From the NCBI RefSeq assembly GCF_000003815.2, contig NC_049991.1, positions 12,896,711-12,960,710 of the forward strand: DNA of 64,000 nt, read 5' to 3'. A model generated the notes under the pieces. It was not told where the DNA came from, did no database searches, and was given only the letters and a program-made list of their open reading frames with translations. The DNA comes from Branchiostoma floridae (Eukaryota > Chordata > Leptocardii > Amphioxiformes > Branchiostomatidae). Both the position numbers and the translations under genes were made by a program. Position 1 is the stretch's first letter; the number at the start of each line of letters is the position of its first letter. Shown piece by piece: positions 39,801 through 50,102 of this stretch.

Positions 39801-42800
39801 TTAGTACTTCGGAGCGATTTGTCAGAGCGCTCAGCGAGTTTTACCGATAAATAACACGAATTACTTTACGCTCTGTGTGTTTTTTTGTCAAGTCATATGA
39901 CTTGTGTACGTTTCCCATGGAATTTCCATTACAAAGTAAAGGATTCCGCAGCCTCGGTGAGATGCCATTGATAGTTTTAAAGTAGTATTCAATTCAAATA
40001 TCAATGTAACAACTTCACAACCTACACAATGGAAAGGTTTCCCACAAATGGTATGACTCCTACTCTCTTGTGTTGGTCGTCAGAACCATACGACGCCACG
40101 CTATGGATCATCATATCCGTGCTCATTATCAACGTCATCACGTGTGCGCTGTGGCTCTTCGAGAAACTGCGACCTGGTCAAGCCGGATATCCACAGAAAG
40201 GTGAGGATCTGCAATATTCATTTTGTCACATGGCAAAGTCCTGAATGAATCACGAAAGCTTGTGATCTTTAGATTGACATAAAAACCTTTGAGAGACACC
40301 ATATTAAACGTACGTGGCTTAGATATACATGATATTAGACATGAAAGGGAGCTCAGATAGATGTGATTTTACCACTCTCTAATCATACACATCTGGTACA
40401 TGTCATTACAGTGAACTGTACTCTTTTAAATATACACATGTACATGCCTTTCTCTAATGTTATAGAAGAAGATATATTCTTTTCTATTTTGTTTCCAGTA
40501 ATGTCAGCGTCAGACCAACCAGCACGCTGGTTATTGAACCCTTTTCAAATGAAACGTGTCCGTTCAAACAGTGGTTAACTTGCCTGAATTGCCCACCAGA
40601 TCCATCGAAGAGGTTTGCTCCATTCCACGCGTTCTGGCTGCTGTGGACGCTCCTGTTCAACAACACCATGCCGCTCATCCGCGTTCCCAAGGGCCTGGCG
40701 TCCAAGTTCATGGTCTGTGTGTGGGCCATGTTCTCAACCATCTTCATAGCCTCGTACACAGCCAACCTGGCGGCCTTCATGATCCAGGAACAAGTCAGTG
40801 AGAAGATCACGGGACTGACGGATCCGAGAGTGAGTTTTAGCCTCATTTCAGCATTGAGGTGACTCGGAACGTACCTTCAAGCTGTCTAACAAATAGTAAC
40901 GCATGTTAGTAGGTTGCAAAACGCTTGCAGTTTGCTTAATCGTTTCCCTGTAATTGTCTACGCTACGCCTACTATGTCTACTCCTGTATACGCATATGAA
41001 ATGCATTCATTCAACAGATGTTCTATAGCTTAAAGCGCTGACTTTTCATTTACTTTTGAAGGCAATTAGATAAGTACATAACTTTGCAGTTTTCATGTTC
41101 AGCACGTTGTGCCTTACTCTGCCCTGATCTGATGTAGAAATAAGAGTCACGTCTGTTCATCTACGTTGTCCCAGATCCATATAAAACATGCAAACAAATG
41201 GGAAGGCGCCGCTGATAGTAAGTGTGATGTATAGCACCTACCACATGAAACCTTCAGGAGGTCTCCTATTACTCCCAGACTCACTTTTCTGATCGATTCT
41301 GAACGCCACACGACCTTTATAAGCCGTTTCAAAAACCCATTTAGTTTGCTGATGTCCTGCGGCTACGTTAGGTTTTAGCAATAACCTTTATGATGGCAAC
41401 CGCAGTAGATCACTGTGTGCCGGGGAACGTTAAACCGCGCATGATGCACGACTGGTGCAAAAGTAGCCTGCCCCGTGTAATTGGTAGGAGAGACCCGACA
41501 CTGTTTCTATGAAGTACTGTGATGATTTGTTGCACGCGCTCCGACCCCGGTCACAAGCTGGCTATAAATTCTATTAATGTGGCTGATGATTGAACTTTCC
41601 TTGTCTTGTCTTGCGGGTTGCCTCAGCATCCAAGGTTACCGCAAAGGTGAACCAAATAGATTAATGCCTAGTGTTTTCTTGATGAAATTACTAGCACTTT
41701 GAAGGTTCAGCTTTTGTGATACTGTTTTAGATTTCCTGGGTAGAAGAATGTCCTTGCTTGCAAAGGCGTTTATATTAACCTCTGCTACTTGCGTTTTGGT
41801 AGAATTGGATTTCGGATGAGGGAGTTAGAGATTTAAACCCCGGCTTTACTGTTGAAATATCAACTCCGAACCAGCGGTGATTGGAGACTAATGTTGTTAT
41901 CCTCCGGCAGGAGTTCACCCCGTATATCATGGCTTTAGAGTACGCGCTACGACTGAAACAGGTTTAATCCCCCTGATATTGGAGTATAGGAAGTACATTT
42001 CCCACGCTACAACTTGGCAAACGAAGTGTCGAAACCTTTGCCCTTGCCCTAAAGGACACCTTGACTATGTAACCCGAAACTCTGTGCAATGTCATCACTC
42101 TCCAACTGTAGCTTCTGATACTGACTGCTGGGTCTAGGATTTCTGGATAAAATATACACCATTTCTCACTCTAAAATGTCAGACTATCAACCATCTGATA
42201 TTGTTGTTGACACTTTTGGTACAGAGGTCATGTGCCTGGTTAAACATATACCATGAATATGACAATAACATTTTCCCTCGGCGCTTGAGACTCGCATCTA
42301 TATGTACGCTAACCTACCTCGCTGAAATATTGCATCCCGTTAATAATAATAATTGTGATAATTATCATAATACATAGTTGAGCATGATACTCCTGTCAGT
42401 ATTAAACACACATGATACTTTCCCCCAGTTCCAACGTCCAGAGGAGTTTCAGCCGTCCTTCAAGTTCGGAAGTGTGGTGGGGACCAGTATGGAGATGAAA
42501 ATCCGTGACAACTACCCGCGCATGTACAGCTACATGCAGAAGTTCAACACCAGGTCTGCCAAGGAGGCCGTAGAAGCTCTTAAGAAAGGGTAAAAAAAAA
42601 CATTTCTACGAAATCATAATTTTGAGAACACTGAATTCCAATTACGTCTGATTAAATTATGAAAGCCGCTCTTAAAATGGTGTCGAAAGTGATGAATGTG
42701 TTATTGAAGCACCCCACTGTTTGAAGAAATGCTAATCATCGTGATAACCTTAGTTGAACAGTTCCTCTAGCGATGCATACACACACTGCAGCCAAACTTG

Positions 42801-45800
42801 ACGGTTGATAGCACACTAGTACTATCACATATACTCCTTGCATATACATAGAGTTTGACGACACCGGCATACTTATCATTTTATGAAGATGATCGTAAAT
42901 ATCATTTCTGTAAGATAACAATTGATGTTGCTTTGATAATTTTCACCCCAGGGAACTGGACAGTTTTATCTACGACGCTGTAGTGCTGGAGTACCTGGCC
43001 GGGAAGGACGATGGCTGTAACCTGGTGACTGTCGGGAACGTTTTCGCCTCCACTGGATACGGGGTGGCGTTTCCCAAAGGTTCTCCGTGGAAGAACACAA
43101 TCGACGTACTCATCCTATCCTACAACGATCATGGTACGTTTCGTCCTGTTATAGGTATATGTCAAATACATGTGAAGAAAACACTATCATATGATGATCT
43201 TATTTGCTCCTACTCTATTACAATAAGTTCTAACGTAACACTCACTTAGGGAACTACACGTTGAAGAATATTGGGCTGGACACCGATTTAAAGTACACTT
43301 ATAGTAGCTTACTGTAACATACGTCATGAAACATGGATACATTTAGAATTCCACAAATGACTGTTGTTTTTGTTTCCCCCCAGGGTACTTGGACATGTTT
43401 AAGAGTCAGTGGGTGGAGGGACTCTGCAGCAGGAAACAGGAGCTGGAGAAGAACACCCATCGCCTCGCCATCGAGAACTGCTCAGGTTGGGAGTCAACAA
43501 GTTTATCAGTGTCCACCTGTATATATAACGTTATACATATAAAACGAATGATGACATATTGTCAAATGGCTTTTTTTAAGGACTTTAAGGAACCACAAGT
43601 TCAAATTCAGCGGAAGATACATTTTTCACAGTGGTAATGGATCCATTTGCTCATTCACTCTGTATGCACATCATGCATTAATCTTTTACTAAATGTATTT
43701 CCCTGGTGCAATAATATTATCGTTCGTGACAAAATATTAATTGGTAAACAAAACACTGTTAACTTAGAAAACAATAGAGGAGATCTTTTCCTTTCCATAA
43801 CGACTGTTTTCAGCACATGTTGTTTTCTTCAGGAGTCTTCATCCTGCTCCTTGCTGCCATCGCGCTCAGCCTGGTTATCTTCTGTCTGGAGCACGTGGTG
43901 CACAAGTACCTGGTGTTCATCGGCAAGTGGCCCATGCTGTCAGACAGCGACATCCCGCCGTCTCCTGTGTACGAGAACGTAGCGGTACGAATCTACAGGG
44001 GCTTTCGCACAGTTTAATTTTGTGCGGTTATAAATGCTTTTGAAGCCAACTGCGTATAGATTTACTAATACAAAGTATATATGTTGAGCCTAATCTTAAA
44101 GCAGATTCTACGGTGGCATAAGATTCTGATACATTGTAGTATCAAAAGCTGACAGGGGAGTGAAGCCGGCCTATAGGAGTATGCATTGGCTACCGGAGTC
44201 AATGTAAACTCCTAGGCCGACTTCACTCCTCTATCAACATCTTATGCTACCGTAGGATCTGCTTGGATGATTATCCGTGGATGAAAGTTTCCTAGAACAC
44301 AGCTTTAGTAATTTGCCTAGGTTGACAAAGAGCTTTCGATGAAAGCTCAATAGTTTGACAGACATTGTAATTTGTTGGTAATATCTATCTTGATCCGCTG
44401 TTGTTGGACAATCATGAGACTCGTCGTCACACTACGCCCTTTGTACCCGAAAGTTACACTAGCTGCTGAGTCATGTTATGATTTGAAGAAAATACTTCTA
44501 TCCTGCAGGGCACCGGTAGCCTCCGGATAAACGGCGCAGAACGGGTGGTGGTGACGGAGCACAAGTTCGTCCATGCCGTAGACACGTTAGATGATGAATG
44601 TCCCGGATGTCAGGTAGCCCAGGAACAGATCCATGCTCTGACGTCACAGGTGCGGAAGGCCTTCACACGGCTGGAGGAGCTCGAGGGGGACACGGGGACA
44701 AGCAGGTATACAGTAACATAGCGTGCATTCTTTCAGGCCTTAGTTGGAAAGGCCACACTAGGTTGACTTTACAGATGACAACCACGCATACATCGTTTGG
44801 ACCGTTTAAAAACATTCAAGATGGAAATTCTTTCTTTCGTGGACAAAGACATATAGCTCGCCAGAGCCTCATCCGTAGTGCCTTTCGCGACCATCGGGCG
44901 AAATATCGTCAAAACGTCCGTCAAGTTACCAGAATCGGTCTTTTTTTGGATTGGGAAATCGTAATGGGGGTTCGATATAGGCTGCTTTAACATGAGTTTT
45001 CAAAGTATAAACATTTTGTCAAGAATGACAATGTAAAAGACCTCCCAAAAAACGAAACAATTGGATATCTGGTCAAAGATATATGCTACCTTGGGGATCT
45101 ACATCCTTGCGTAGTTTCCAAAGGGCTACCAAATCTAAATGCCAATCCTTACTTGTGAAACTAGATACTTTGGAAATGAATGCGATTTTCTTTTCAAAAT
45201 GCTGTTAAGTGAGCTTTCCTCAGATGATAGTTAAGACTTTGTTAAAGACTTATATGACCCAACATTAAAGTCTAGATTTTCTTTTTGTCCGCACTACGTC
45301 TAATCCTGTACTAGTTAAGTGTTTGATTGTGAAATAAGGTATTGAAATGGGAAAAAAGGATTGAAATCCGTTTGTCAGTCTATTTTTCTCATCTTGGTGA
45401 GACTATGGCAATTGGACGGTCTTGTTGTACAATCTCCTCCCAGCGGTCAGAAACGGTACTGCAGGTTAAGCTCCAAAGGATAATGCAATTCTGACATTTT
45501 TAATCAAAACTGTGTTACGATAGGAACGTTTGATATAATAGAAGATATGTTTGACAAGACCTTATGTTTATGAGTTTCCCTGGTCGGAACTACTTTAAGT
45601 AGTGCAAATGTTGAATAATGCTTGCGATGTGTTATCACAGGGAGGTGATTCCCGAAGTTTTAAATGTTCAGAAACTTTTAAACGAAGACGTCCCAGCCAG
45701 AGTAGCGGAGCCACCTGGCGCCCTGATGTCCCTTCATGACGTGGTGCAACAACTGACGGGCGGTGGCGATGGGACAGAAGACGAGGGGACTAGTACTTCT

Positions 45801-45884
45801 CACACATCCGGGAACACAAGCCGAGCTAGTTCCTCTGGTAGCGCCTCCTCTCCGGAAACTGCCGAGCATGCTAATGAGGACTGA
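27380..45884 (+). CDS. GRIN2-like: Gene A: GluN2-like NMDA glutamate receptor subunit, complete, 15 coding exons
   Basis: Ligand-gated cation channel subunit of the plasma membrane. Exons: 27380-27802, 33628-33796, 34837-35278, 35794-35908, 37454-37662, 38748-38926, 39572-39694, 40084-40200, 40600-40829, 42429-42589, 42952-43133, 43384-43485, 43833-43984, 44509-44705, 45641-45884. Frame is continuous across all GT-AG junctions (3,045 nt, 1,014 residues). Order: signal peptide (~1-27), amino-terminal domain (to ~383), S1 (~384-555), M1 (~560-580), pore loop with FNN (612-614), M3 with SYTANLAAF (644-652), S2 (~670-815), M4 (~819-837), C-tail. Glutamate-site residues H488, S514, T516, R521, S689, Y730 and D731 match GluN2, but the Thr of GluN2A position 690 is Met. 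Paired LBD cysteines are present. An in-frame TAG six bases before the ATG and A at -3 support the start. It lacks a PDZ-type C-terminus. Family assignment is firm; ligand is inferred. Confidence 0.95.
27803..33627 (+). other. Gene A intron 1 (5.8 kb)
   Basis: Largest intron of the gene. It contains a minisatellite-like run of ACCGAAAAC-type units (~29150-29290) and a GC-tipped MITE (29339-29536). No exon recognised within it. Confidence 0.75.
29339..29536. mobile_element. MITE family M2, copy 1 (in gene A intron 1)
   Basis: Ends are inverted: TAGGTCACATTTGCAAAACG on the left, AAATGTGACCTAAGCC on the right, each followed inward by GC-rich GGGCCCCGG / GCCCGGCAGG. The AT-rich core contains ATACACAAATTATGCCC, shared with 61035-61245. 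Family also at 54658-54847. Confidence 0.75.
33628..33796 (+). CDS. Gene A exon 2: amino-terminal domain
   Basis: Residues 142-198 ([17 protein letters not shown]…), phase 0 to phase 1, acceptor GGTAACAG, donor GAGG/GTCAGT. Matches the GluN2 segment that follows the first lobe strand (…PSIEQQASVM…). Confidence 0.9.
34837..35278 (+). CDS. Gene A exon 3: amino-terminal domain, second lobe
   Basis: Residues 198-345. Contains [12 protein letters not shown] and [10 protein letters not shown], diagnostic of GluN2 amino-terminal domains ([11 protein letters not shown] and WIVPSLVAGD in mammals), and the Cys/Trp pair SDTCWN. Donor AAAGA/GTGAGT, phase 2. Confidence 0.95.
35361..35705 (+). pseudogene. 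Penelope-like element remnant: GIY-YIG endonuclease C-terminal part
   Basis: The + frame reads [20 protein letters not shown], then a His/Gly segment (HIHIESTGH) and [20 protein letters not shown] followed by RLPATYD. The EHRRPSS…SLNRDGG…LP pattern is typical of the GIY-YIG nuclease at the end of Penelope-like retroelement ORFs. The GIY-YIG strands and the reverse transcriptase upstream are absent, so it is a 5'-truncated copy within gene A intron 3. Confidence 0.8.
35794..35908 (+). CDS. Gene A exon 4: end of amino-terminal domain
   Basis: Residues 345-383. The sequence [20 protein letters not shown] matches the last strand of the GluN2 amino-terminal domain (F-x-x-DG…P…ILN). Donor CAACGG/GTAAGA, phase 0. 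Confidence 0.92.
36743..37175. mobile_element. hAT-type MITE with 8-bp target duplication (433 bp)
   Basis: Flanked by the perfect direct repeat GTAAGGAC (36735-36742 and 37176-37183), the 8-bp duplication typical of hAT insertions. The 19-bp tips TAGGGCTGGGTATCGGTAC and TAGGGCTGGGTACCGGTAC (right end reversed) differ at one base. The interior is built from GGACCGG/CCGGTCC-type short repeats. Lies in gene A intron 4. No transposase. Confidence 0.93.
37454..37662 (+). CDS. Gene A exon 5: start of ligand-binding lobe S1
   Basis: Residues 384-453. [10 protein letters not shown]…[12 protein letters not shown] corresponds to the start of S1 in GluN2, including two conserved cysteines. Acceptor GATTGCGGCAG, donor GGACA/GTAAGC, phase 2. 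Homologous to gene B 60454-60644 with identical phases. Confidence 0.93.
37778..37826. repeat. 24-bp-arm palindrome in gene A intron 5
   Basis: AGGTTAAACCAAGGAGC…GCTCCTTGGTTAAACCT with a single mismatch between arms and almost no loop. Confidence 0.8.
38038..38456. promoter_or_regulatory. Cluster of five CRE palindromes TGACGTCA
   Basis: Exact TGACGTCA occurs at 38038-38045, 38187-38194, 38198-38205, 38211-38218 and 38449-38456. A YY1-like GCCATCTTGG lies at 38427-38436. Binding by CREB/ATF proteins is plausible from the consensus only. The cluster may be a property of the repeat family rather than of the receptor gene. Confidence 0.55.
38621..38634. promoter_or_regulatory. Perfect palindromic X-box (RFX site)
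   Basis: GTTGCCATGGCAAC fits the RFX consensus GTNRCC-N(0-3)-RGYAAC on both halves. It is in gene A intron 5, 113 bp before exon 6. Function is inferred from sequence alone. Confidence 0.5.
38748..38926 (+). CDS. Gene A exon 6: S1 core
   Basis: Residues 453-513. [14 protein letters not shown] is the GluN-typical CC-x-GFC motif; ADGRHG contributes H488, the GluN2-type histidine (Phe in GluN1). Donor GCAGTAG/GTCGGT, phase 1. Gene B has no intron here. Confidence 0.95.
38938..39140. mobile_element. 203-bp MITE starting 11 bp after gene A exon 6
   Basis: CCTCCATAGCAG at the left and CTGCTATGGAGG at the right are perfect inverted tips. Complementarity continues inward (CTTTGGCTCATAATACA / TGTATTATGAGCC; GACGAAAAA). 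No coding capacity. Confidence 0.88.
39572..39694 (+). CDS. Gene A exon 7: S1 glutamate-contact loop
   Basis: Residues 513-554. SLTITEER supplies S514, T516 and R521, the alpha-carboxyl/amino contacts conserved in GluN subunits, followed by [15 protein letters not shown] and SPSAFL. Donor CTTG/GTAGGT, phase 1. Confidence 0.95.
40084..40200 (+). CDS. Gene A exon 8: transmembrane segment M1
   Basis: Residues 554-593. EPYDATLW leads into M1 ([20 protein letters not shown]). Donor CAGAAAG/GTGAGG, phase 1. Confidence 0.93.
40600..40829 (+). CDS. Gene A exon 9: pore loop and M3
   Basis: Residues 593-669. [14 protein letters not shown] is the M2 re-entrant loop with Asn at the selectivity filter; [14 protein letters not shown] is the M3 gating motif. 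I chose the acceptor at 40598-40599 (TTGCCCACCAG) because it restores frame with exon 8 and gives the usual GluN2 M1-M2 linker length. The stronger-looking acceptor at 40497-40499 runs into a stop. Confidence 0.88.
42429..42589 (+). CDS. Gene A exon 10: S2, gamma-carboxyl contact region
   Basis: Residues 670-723. [19 protein letters not shown] aligns to GluN2A FGTVPNGSTERNIRNNY: the Ser is kept and the adjacent Thr is Met690. Phase 0 to phase 2, donor AAAGG/GTAAAA. Confidence 0.93.
42952..43133 (+). CDS. Gene A exon 11: S2 core
   Basis: Residues 723-784. [15 protein letters not shown] carries Y730 and D731, the latter binding the ligand amino group in all GluN subunits. [15 protein letters not shown] is the conserved S2 strand. 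Donor CATG/GTACGT, phase 1. Confidence 0.95.
43384..43485 (+). CDS. Gene A exon 12: end of S2
   Basis: Residues 784-818. QWVEGLCSR supplies the second cysteine of the S2 disulfide; IENCSG leads into M4. Donor TCAG/GTTGGG, phase 1. This intron is absent from gene B. Confidence 0.9.
43833..43984 (+). CDS. Gene A exon 13: M4 and start of C-tail
   Basis: Residues 818-868. [20 protein letters not shown] is M4, followed by HVVHKYL. Ends phase 0 (GTAGCG/GTACGA), the same position and phase as the last intron of gene B. Confidence 0.93.
44098..44264. mobile_element. 167-bp inverted-repeat element in gene A intron 13
   Basis: AAGCAGATTCTACGGTGGCA… at the left pairs with …TGCTACCGTAGGATCTGCTT at the right. 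Inner arms also pair (GGGGAGTGAAGCCGGCCTA / TAGGCCGACTTCACTCC). MITE-like, with no coding capacity. Confidence 0.8.
44509..44705 (+). CDS. Gene A exon 14: cytoplasmic C-tail
   Basis: Residues 869-934. Includes a likely coiled-coil stretch ([20 protein letters not shown] then EELEG) with heptad-like hydrophobics. Donor AGCAG/GTATAC, phase 2. No database motif recognised. Confidence 0.85.
45641..45884 (+). CDS. Gene A exon 15: C-terminal end
   Basis: Residues 934-1014 and TGA. The last half is low-complexity Ser/Thr/Gly/Glu ([20 protein letters not shown]). Ends HANED, which is not a PDZ ligand. Confidence 0.85.
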
Positions 45885-47704
45885 AGCAGAAAACTCAACA
45901 GGGTTAGCGTGAGCGTTACGCCTCCAGCCGTGACGTTTCTAAGACGTTAACGCTTCCTTTAAAAATTGCTATCGATTTTATTGTCTGATGTATTGGCGTA
46001 CGGCTGACAGAGGTGGAAGTGTCAGCTGATGGACCGTTCACGGATCACCGGGAACTATGTGTCAAGTCACGTGTGGAACACTAAGTCATCAGTCTCCGTC
46101 TCTACAACAGTACGGGTGTCGTTCGTCACATTAAGCGTAATTACAACCTGTGTGCTCGCCCTTCCTACGGTACATACCGGCAAAGCTAACAAAAGAAGCC
46201 GATAAACAAACTCACCCAGCAGCGACCTTCCGCTGTCAAGATGTCAATCATATCACGGGGAGCAATGCCCGGCCCGACGATTGGTCGATATTTCATTTTT
46301 GTGTATGTAACGAATCCGTGCCACATGCTGCTGTTGCCATAAATTAAGGAAAAGGATCTTTTGTGACAAAAAGCTCTTTTGTGACAAAAAGAGAGACTAT
46401 TACTACTCAGATATCTACAAGTGGAAGAAACGAGGGTGATGTAGAGACAACTTATGCCAAGTTCCTTGAATCGATTTTGACAAAGGAAGCTTCGTCTTTT
46501 GAATTAACTTTACAAAAACACACATATACATTGTCAGTCAGCCACACAAAATGTTAACTATGTAAAAGAAAATAAATGTAATCGTTGTATACCTGCTCCG
46601 TTTGTCACAAGCACGAAGGAATGTCATCATATGACGGCATACTAAAATATTTAGTGCGGTCATGATGGCTGAATATGAAAGACATAACTCGCATCATGTT
46701 GAGGTCATTACCATCATTATCTCTGTACAACGTGATCGCCTAGTTTCGATCTCTAGATGTTTCAGTCCGTATCCTGTTGAATAACTATGGTTACAAATGT
46801 AAAATCTGCAGCTGAGCAACTCCATCTCTGATACATGGGTAATCCTTCACAATTACAATGTATATCTAGCCGGACGTGTCTTTTGGTATCAAACCGACAG
46901 GTGGCTTTCACTGCAAGTCCATGAACTGAGATGATACGCCAGTCTGCTGTAAATGGTTCTTTTGAACCTGTAAAAAGCAGCGTATGAGTGTTGGAAGTAT
47001 ATAGAGTCTCACCCTATGGGCAATGAGATTGCATGGTGAAAAATTTCCGGGATTTGCACCTAGATTTACGTTATTTTCACTATTTGCCACAGTTACAGTG
47101 ATGATATATATGAACAACTTCTTGCTAAGTGTGTGGGGAGTGGGGTATATTCGGAATCGCTTGATATACTTGTACAGATTGTCCGCAAACAACGTAAAGA
47201 CGTATAACATACTCAGGCATCGTATTATAACCGGCACTGTGATTATCTGTGGGTGGTTAGATGATAATAATTATAAATACTTCATTTTCCAGCGATGTTT
47301 GTTACTTCTGGTCTCAGGCTGAGGACATGTCTAAAGTAAGTGCGTGGTGGTTGTTCATATGATCATGAAGAATAATCCGTCGATATTTTACGTCCTACAC
47401 GTTATGGTTGTTAATAAAACTTATGTGTAAACACGATGCAGTGTTGTCTCTTCAATTGCGCCAAGACCGTATCTGTTATCATTTTATCTACCCTGGAACG
47501 TTCTTCGAACTTTGGATCACTGTCTCCTTGTCACAAATCATTTGTCCAACTTTCCAGAGATAAGTAGTTGTGGACATCCCTTCCACACAATTGCTACCAT
47601 TGTAGAAAGAAAACCACCACACATACGGCAGCGAGATGATTGTACAATTTCAACAGCTCAAATGACAATGTAGACCATTTGGCACACTATTTCCAACCCT
47701 CCTC
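45885..47704. other. Gene A 3' UTR and intergenic
   Basis: About 690 bp follow the stop codon before the candidate poly(A) signal. Beyond that no gene or RNA is recognised. Confidence 0.5.
46571..46576 (+). terminator. Candidate poly(A) signal AATAAA of gene A
   Basis: Canonical hexamer followed within 30 bp by a T/G-rich stretch (GTAATCGTTGTATACC, then GTTTGTC). Confidence 0.5.
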
Positions 47705-47902
47705 ATACGAGCGATCGCGATGATGTCATGGTGACGCAGTGGTAGGCAAAAAACAGGTGTTTGGCAAAAGATTGATTTACATATTAACCAGTAATTTGAG
47801 CCGCTAATTTGAATATCAATTTTTGATCCAATCTACTGACGTCCTGGTAGGCAACAACCGTCCAATACCCCGGATATAAACAAAAACAGCGATCGCTCGT
47901 AT
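47705..47902. mobile_element. 198-bp MITE with palindromic GCGATCGC tips
   Basis: ATACGAGCGATCGC at the left and its exact reverse complement GCGATCGCTCGTAT at the right, 198 bp apart, with no coding sequence between. Confidence 0.7.
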
Positions 47903-48073
47903 TACAGACAAAAAACATTGTTATTGCTGTAAATTTTAGGTTCAGAAACTGGCAAACTACAATATAGTGACCTTATACCACATTGGGACAACTTGCTTTC
48001 AGAATGAGATACATGCATGCATATGGAAATGGAGTCGTATTTCTAAATGCAACGATCAGACAGCAACATACTG

Positions 48074-48236
48074 AAGGTAGTATCTCGCTGCACTTGGGGC
48101 ACTGGTGCAGTACTTAGAAGACAACAAAATATACAAAACGTAAGAAAATTCGTTCTTTATCTCTGAAATTGGATGAGTAATCTTTCGAACCCCGCAGTGT
48201 CGCAGCGGTGCCCCAAGTGCAGTGAGATACCACCTT
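48074..48236. mobile_element. MITE family M1, copy 2 (163 bp, shortened)
   Basis: Tips AAGGTAGTATCTCGCTGCAC and GTGCAGTGAGATACCACCTT match the family. The core AAAATTCGTTCTTTATCTCT is retained, but about 85 bp of the left interior found in copy 1 is missing. Confidence 0.85.
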
Positions 48237-50102
48237 GCATCTATCAACACAAACATAGATTTTCAATGATGCATGCTCGGTGGTTGTCAAAGTCCATCAA
48301 ACAATAATGCTTTTGTTGAGAACTACTTCATTTGAAGTTTGTAAAAAACACAGCGCGTTACTCAACATACCTTTGTTGCTTTATTTGGATAAACGAAACA
48401 TTAATTCTCCACTTCTGTGTAAAAGAACTAGGACGATCATTTCCAGTTAACAGCCAAAAGTGAAAAGTCCCTTTGTTTCCAATACGATTTATTGTCAAAT
48501 ATACATTGAGTTTACTTCCAGAAGGATATATCTTTCTTTATATGATTGATTTCATTTTTGTTGTATGTGACCGAAATTACCAATGGAAACCAAAGAGAGT
48601 TCTTCACTTTCTGCTGGGACACAATGTAAGCACCAGGACGAGAAAGGTTTGCTGCTTGACAGCTCACTAGGTCAATGGAGAGACGGGTACAAAAATATCG
48701 CCAGACTTTTCTTACGTTTGTTTCACGTCTACTTCACGACTGTTGGCAACATTGTGAGGGTTAAACGGGCCATCCTCCGCTTGTATGTGGTTTCCATCTC
48801 ACGGGGTTACACTTTTCCGCTAGGAGGCGCAGTTGGTTCAACAATTCTTCGTTATCGTTGGTTTAAAATTGTCTGTCACCAGAGAATGGGGCTTGCTGTC
48901 CAGAAAAGAATACCGCTATTGGTGACATTGCCAATGAATAATTTTTTAAAATAAATTTACTCACTAAATCCACATTGGGAGATAGTATGTTAAAGAATTA
49001 CTGAGTACCAGAGTGTACGCAATTTGAAGGATGGCCCGCTTGCTCATGGTCAAGGTTAGTTTCATTACTGCACAAGATGCTTACGTTTCTTATACCATAA
49101 GACAATCTGTCTTCACCAGACACGTATCCTCTGAGGAGGAATTGTCACTAGAAATAGTAGGACGACATATCTAGGTTGCCTGTTGTAGTTACAGGTTCTT
49201 ACTACTACTCGACCGCACCGTAGAAACCACTGGAAAGAAATGAAAAGGCCAGGCAACACTCCGGTAGCAGCTTTCTGTCGGCTACTGTACAATAAGGTAG
49301 GATATCAACAGGTCGGGATACTATATTCATTCAACTTGACTCTGATATGTAGCTTGCAGATGGACATTTCACGGAAAATTCATCCACAATACAGAAATAC
49401 GGTCCTCTATTTTCCTATTCTGTACATTAATATTTACAGGGACGTTATAAAAGGCCCGTTGGTGATGGTATAGCAGTGCTTCATATGCTGAATCCTAGTT
49501 CCACTGTCCCCCAGTAGACGTTCTCATAGTATTTAGTTCTTATTGTTGGTGGCCTTGGTACAATGATTCCATGCCTACAAACCTGAGTAAAATAATATAA
49601 AGAGTTTCGGTGTAGATTCATCAAAAGTCTACGACGCAAAATCGTGGTACAAATGGAAACGATTTTTCTTCGTAGTCTCGTGTGGCTCACATCAAAAGCA
49701 GGTTTGAAAGTTCCTGAAGGACAGTTGTATTCAAGTTTGCAACGGGTAAGTTTTCACACCTCGAAGGCATGACATTTCGCAGTCTTACCACCGACTTAAG
49801 AGTCTCCTGAGTTTTCATGTCGGGAATACGGTGCCAAGCCTTGCAGAAAGTTCGTGTTCTTGATGGCAAAAGCAACTGAACAGACTATAATCTGAAGGAA
49901 CCGAAGGCGATGGTAGACATTGATACGATGGTGATATCGGCCGTAAAAAAGGCGATCTTTCCAGCCAAGGATTTCTTTGAAAACAATAACCAGTACTGAT
50001 GATTTCATCTGTAACGTGCTTGTCCCTTCCACCATGTATTTGTGTGGTTAGGCTTGCAGCTGGCTGGTGTGTTGATCGCCAGCTCGTGTGGTGGGGCTCC
50101 GG
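48237..50102. other. Region between the convergent genes, including gene B 3' side
   Basis: No gene recognised; a 123-codon open frame (48583-48954) has no family resemblance I can name. Gene B 3' UTR must lie at the right end. Minus-strand AATAAA hexamers occur at about 48380 and 48488, both distant. Confidence 0.4.

Noticed and set aside
40500-40599. Extension of gene A exon 9 encoding an enlarged M1-M2 linker with glycosylation sites
   Set aside because: Not in frame with exon 8; only the acceptor at 40599 preserves the reading frame.
48583-48954. 123-codon open frame between the two receptor genes
   Set aside because: No recognisable domain, splice context or codon bias; likely chance.
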